Source of the DNA: Ruminococcus sp.
GTDB lineage: Bacteria > Bacillota > Clostridia > Oscillospirales > Ruminococcaceae
Assembly: GCA_023667165.1 (NCBI GenBank)
Contig: JAMPAO010000134.1
Location: 1-6,081 of the forward strand
DNA length: 6,081 nucleotides
Direction of reading: 5' to 3'
Part shown: positions 4,924-6,081 of the stretch, in pieces
Numbering within the stretch: position 1 is the first letter of the stretch
Layout: each line of letters begins with the position of its first letter
Program-made: the position numbers and the translations under genes
Notes under the pieces: model-generated
Told to the model about the DNA's origin: nothing
Databases searched by the model: none
The model's input: only the letters and a program-made list of their open reading frames with translations

Positions 4924-5799
4924 ATGGCTGTCATAAAAACTGAAAAGCTGACCTACACCTACAGTCAGGGTACGCCCTTTGAAAAAACTGCGGTGAAGTC
5001 TGTCGATATCGAAATTGAAGAAGGAGAGCTTGTGGGTATAATCGGTCACACAGGCTCCGGCAAATCGACCCTCATACAGCATTTGAACGGTCTGCTGAAG
5101 CCTACCTCCGGAAAGATATTCATCGACGGACAGGATATTTACGGCAAGTCCGTAAGGCTCAGAGATGTGCGGTTCAAGGTGGGACTTGTTTTTCAATATC
5201 CCGAATATCAGATATTCGAGGAAACGGTTTACAAGGACATTGCTTTCGGACCTAAAAATATGGGACTTGATGAGAAAGAGATAGACAGCAGGGTAAGGCG
5301 AACGGCGGAGATGATAGGTCTTGAAAGCTCCCTGTTGAAAAAATCGCCCTTTGAGCTGTCGGGGGGACAGAAAAGGAGAGTAGCCATTGCGGGAGTAATG
5401 GCAATGCAGCCTAAGATACTTATTCTGGACGAGCCTACGGCGGGACTTGATCCGATGGGCAGAGAGGCTATACTTGCGCTTATAAAGAAGTATCACCGTT
5501 TAACCGGTTCTACGGTGCTGCTTGTGTCGCACAGTATGGAGGACGTGGCGAGATTTGCTTCCAAAATACTTGTTATGAATAAGGGAGAGGTATTCTGTTA
5601 CGATACTCCGCCCAATGTTTTCGCAAGGGCGGAGGAGATAGCGGAAATAGGTCTGGACGTTCCCCAGATCACGCGGATATTTTCCCTTTTGCGCAGCAAG
5701 GGGATAGATATAAGGGGAGATGTGTACACGGTGGATTTTGCGCTCAAGACCATCAATGAATATTTGGCGGATAAAGCGGGGAGGAACGGACTTGCTTAA
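4924..5799 (+). CDS. ecfA2: Energy-coupling factor transporter ATPase EcfA2
   Basis: EcfA2 is the second ABC ATPase of the ECF module and pairs with EcfA1 on the cytoplasmic face of EcfT. The 291 residues contain Walker A GHTGSGKST (41-49), the Q-loop in FQYPEYQIFE (90-99, Gln91), signature LSGGQKRR (145-152), Walker B ILILDEP (165-171, catalytic Glu170), and switch His203 in VSHSMEDV. FQYPEYQ and GPKNMGL are typical of the A2 type. GLDVPQITRIF (243-253) starts the C-terminal region shared with EcfA1. Both nucleotide sites of the heterodimer look intact, since neither protein lacks the Walker B Glu or the switch His. The stop TAA overlaps the TTG start of ecfT by 8 bases, so those two are translationally coupled. 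Confidence 0.96.
   Translation: MAVIKTEKLTYTYSQGTPFEKTAVKSVDIEIEEGELVGIIGHTGSGKSTLIQHLNGLLKPTSGKIFIDGQDIYGKSVRLRDVRFKVGLVFQYPEYQIFEETVYKDIAFGPKNMGLDEKEIDSRVRRTAEMIGLESSLLKKSPFELSGGQKRRVAIAGVMAMQPKILILDEPTAGLDPMGREAILALIKKYHRLTGSTVLLVSHSMEDVARFASKILVMNKGEVFCYDTPPNVFARAEEIAEIGLDVPQITRIFSLLRSKGIDIRGDVYTVDFALKTINEYLADKAGRNGLA
5779..5784 (+). promoter_or_regulatory. Ribosome binding site deciding the TTG start of ecfT
   Basis: GGGAGG lies inside the end of ecfA2, 7 bases before TTG 5792-5794. It places the start so that the product begins MLKDITIGQY, the usual EcfT beginning. Confidence 0.7.
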
Positions 5800-6081
5800 G
5801 GATATTACAATAGGACAGTATTTCCCGGGAAATTCGGTACTTCACAGACTGGACGCAAGATTTAAGATCGCTGTTACGGCAGTGTTTATAATAATGATAT
5901 TTTCCGCCGACAGCTTTTTATCGCTGTTTGTATCGCTGGGATTTTTCCTGCTGGCTTTTTCGGTTTCGGGTCTTTCATTCAAGCTGATAGTAAAGAGTAT
6001 GAAGCCTATTGTGCCGGTCATTATATTTACATCGGTGCTGAATATATTTTTTATTGACGGTGTGACTGTTTTTGAGATCTT
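5792..6081 (+). CDS. ecfT: Energy-coupling factor transporter transmembrane protein EcfT, 3' end outside the window
   Basis: EcfT is the membrane scaffold that couples ATP hydrolysis by EcfA1-EcfA2 to the movement of exchangeable S components. Only the first 96 codons are here; the family is about 260 residues. The N terminus MLKDITIGQYFPGNSVLHRLDARFKI is characteristic, with HRLDAR standing where most relatives have HRLDPR. Hydrophobic segments follow at about residues 25-37, 41-58 and 72-88, consistent with the first membrane helices. The EcfA-contacting Ala-Arg-Gly coupling motifs lie further on and cannot be judged. The start is TTG, supported by GGGAGG 7 bases upstream and by the 8-base overlap with ecfA2. 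The frame is open to the window end. Confidence 0.93.
   Translation, partial: MLKDITIGQYFPGNSVLHRLDARFKIAVTAVFIIMIFSADSFLSLFVSLGFFLLAFSVSGLSFKLIVKSMKPIVPVIIFTSVLNIFFIDGVTVFEI

Noticed and set aside
1..6081. CRISPR array, tRNA or rRNA genes
   Set aside because: No regularly spaced repeats were seen, and no stretch with cloverleaf arms or recognisable rRNA sequence was found by reading both strands.

Overview
The window reads as chromosomal DNA from a Gram-positive gut-type Clostridia, most like a Ruminococcus or other Oscillospiraceae member. This is inferred from the protein sequences (RuvB with DYSLRPKTL and YIGQEKVKENL, GlmM with ISASHNS, an EcfA1/EcfA2/EcfT order), strong AAGGAG-type ribosome binding sites, two TTG starts and moderate GC. 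It was not checked by a database search. All recognised genes lie on the + strand.

Region by region: (1) 1-200 holds the tail of an unrecognised reading frame and a 41-codon frame, linked to each other and to ruvB by short overlaps. ruvA, the usual neighbour, is not visible. (2) ruvB (193-1239, Holliday junction motor) is followed 21 bases later by glmM (1261-2634, phosphoglucosamine mutase for UDP-GlcNAc and peptidoglycan). (3) 2635-2937 is a 303-base gap with no convincing gene but dense secondary structure: a 101-base nested inverted repeat, a pair of mutually exclusive hairpins and a long hairpin capped by a GCAA tetraloop. It ends in a short sequence reminiscent of an insertion-sequence tip. 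(4) 2938-3849 encodes a COG1092-type (RlmI-like, PUA-less) SAM-dependent methyltransferase. (5) 3881 to the end encodes the general energy-coupling module of ECF vitamin/metal transporters: ATPases EcfA1 and EcfA2 and the first 96 residues of the membrane protein EcfT.

The Ecf proteins should assemble as an EcfA1-EcfA2-EcfT complex that powers interchangeable substrate-binding S components encoded elsewhere. ecfA2 and ecfT overlap by 8 bases. ecfA1 and ecfA2, whose products form a heterodimer, are unusually separated by 161 bases containing a terminator-like hairpin, a 35-codon overlapping frame and a perfect 12-base palindrome.

The core genes are ordinary housekeeping genes. The parts worth a second look are the two structured gaps (2635-2937 and 4763-4923) and the unexplained small frames ahead of ruvB. 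I see no convincing evidence of a wholly new multigene system.
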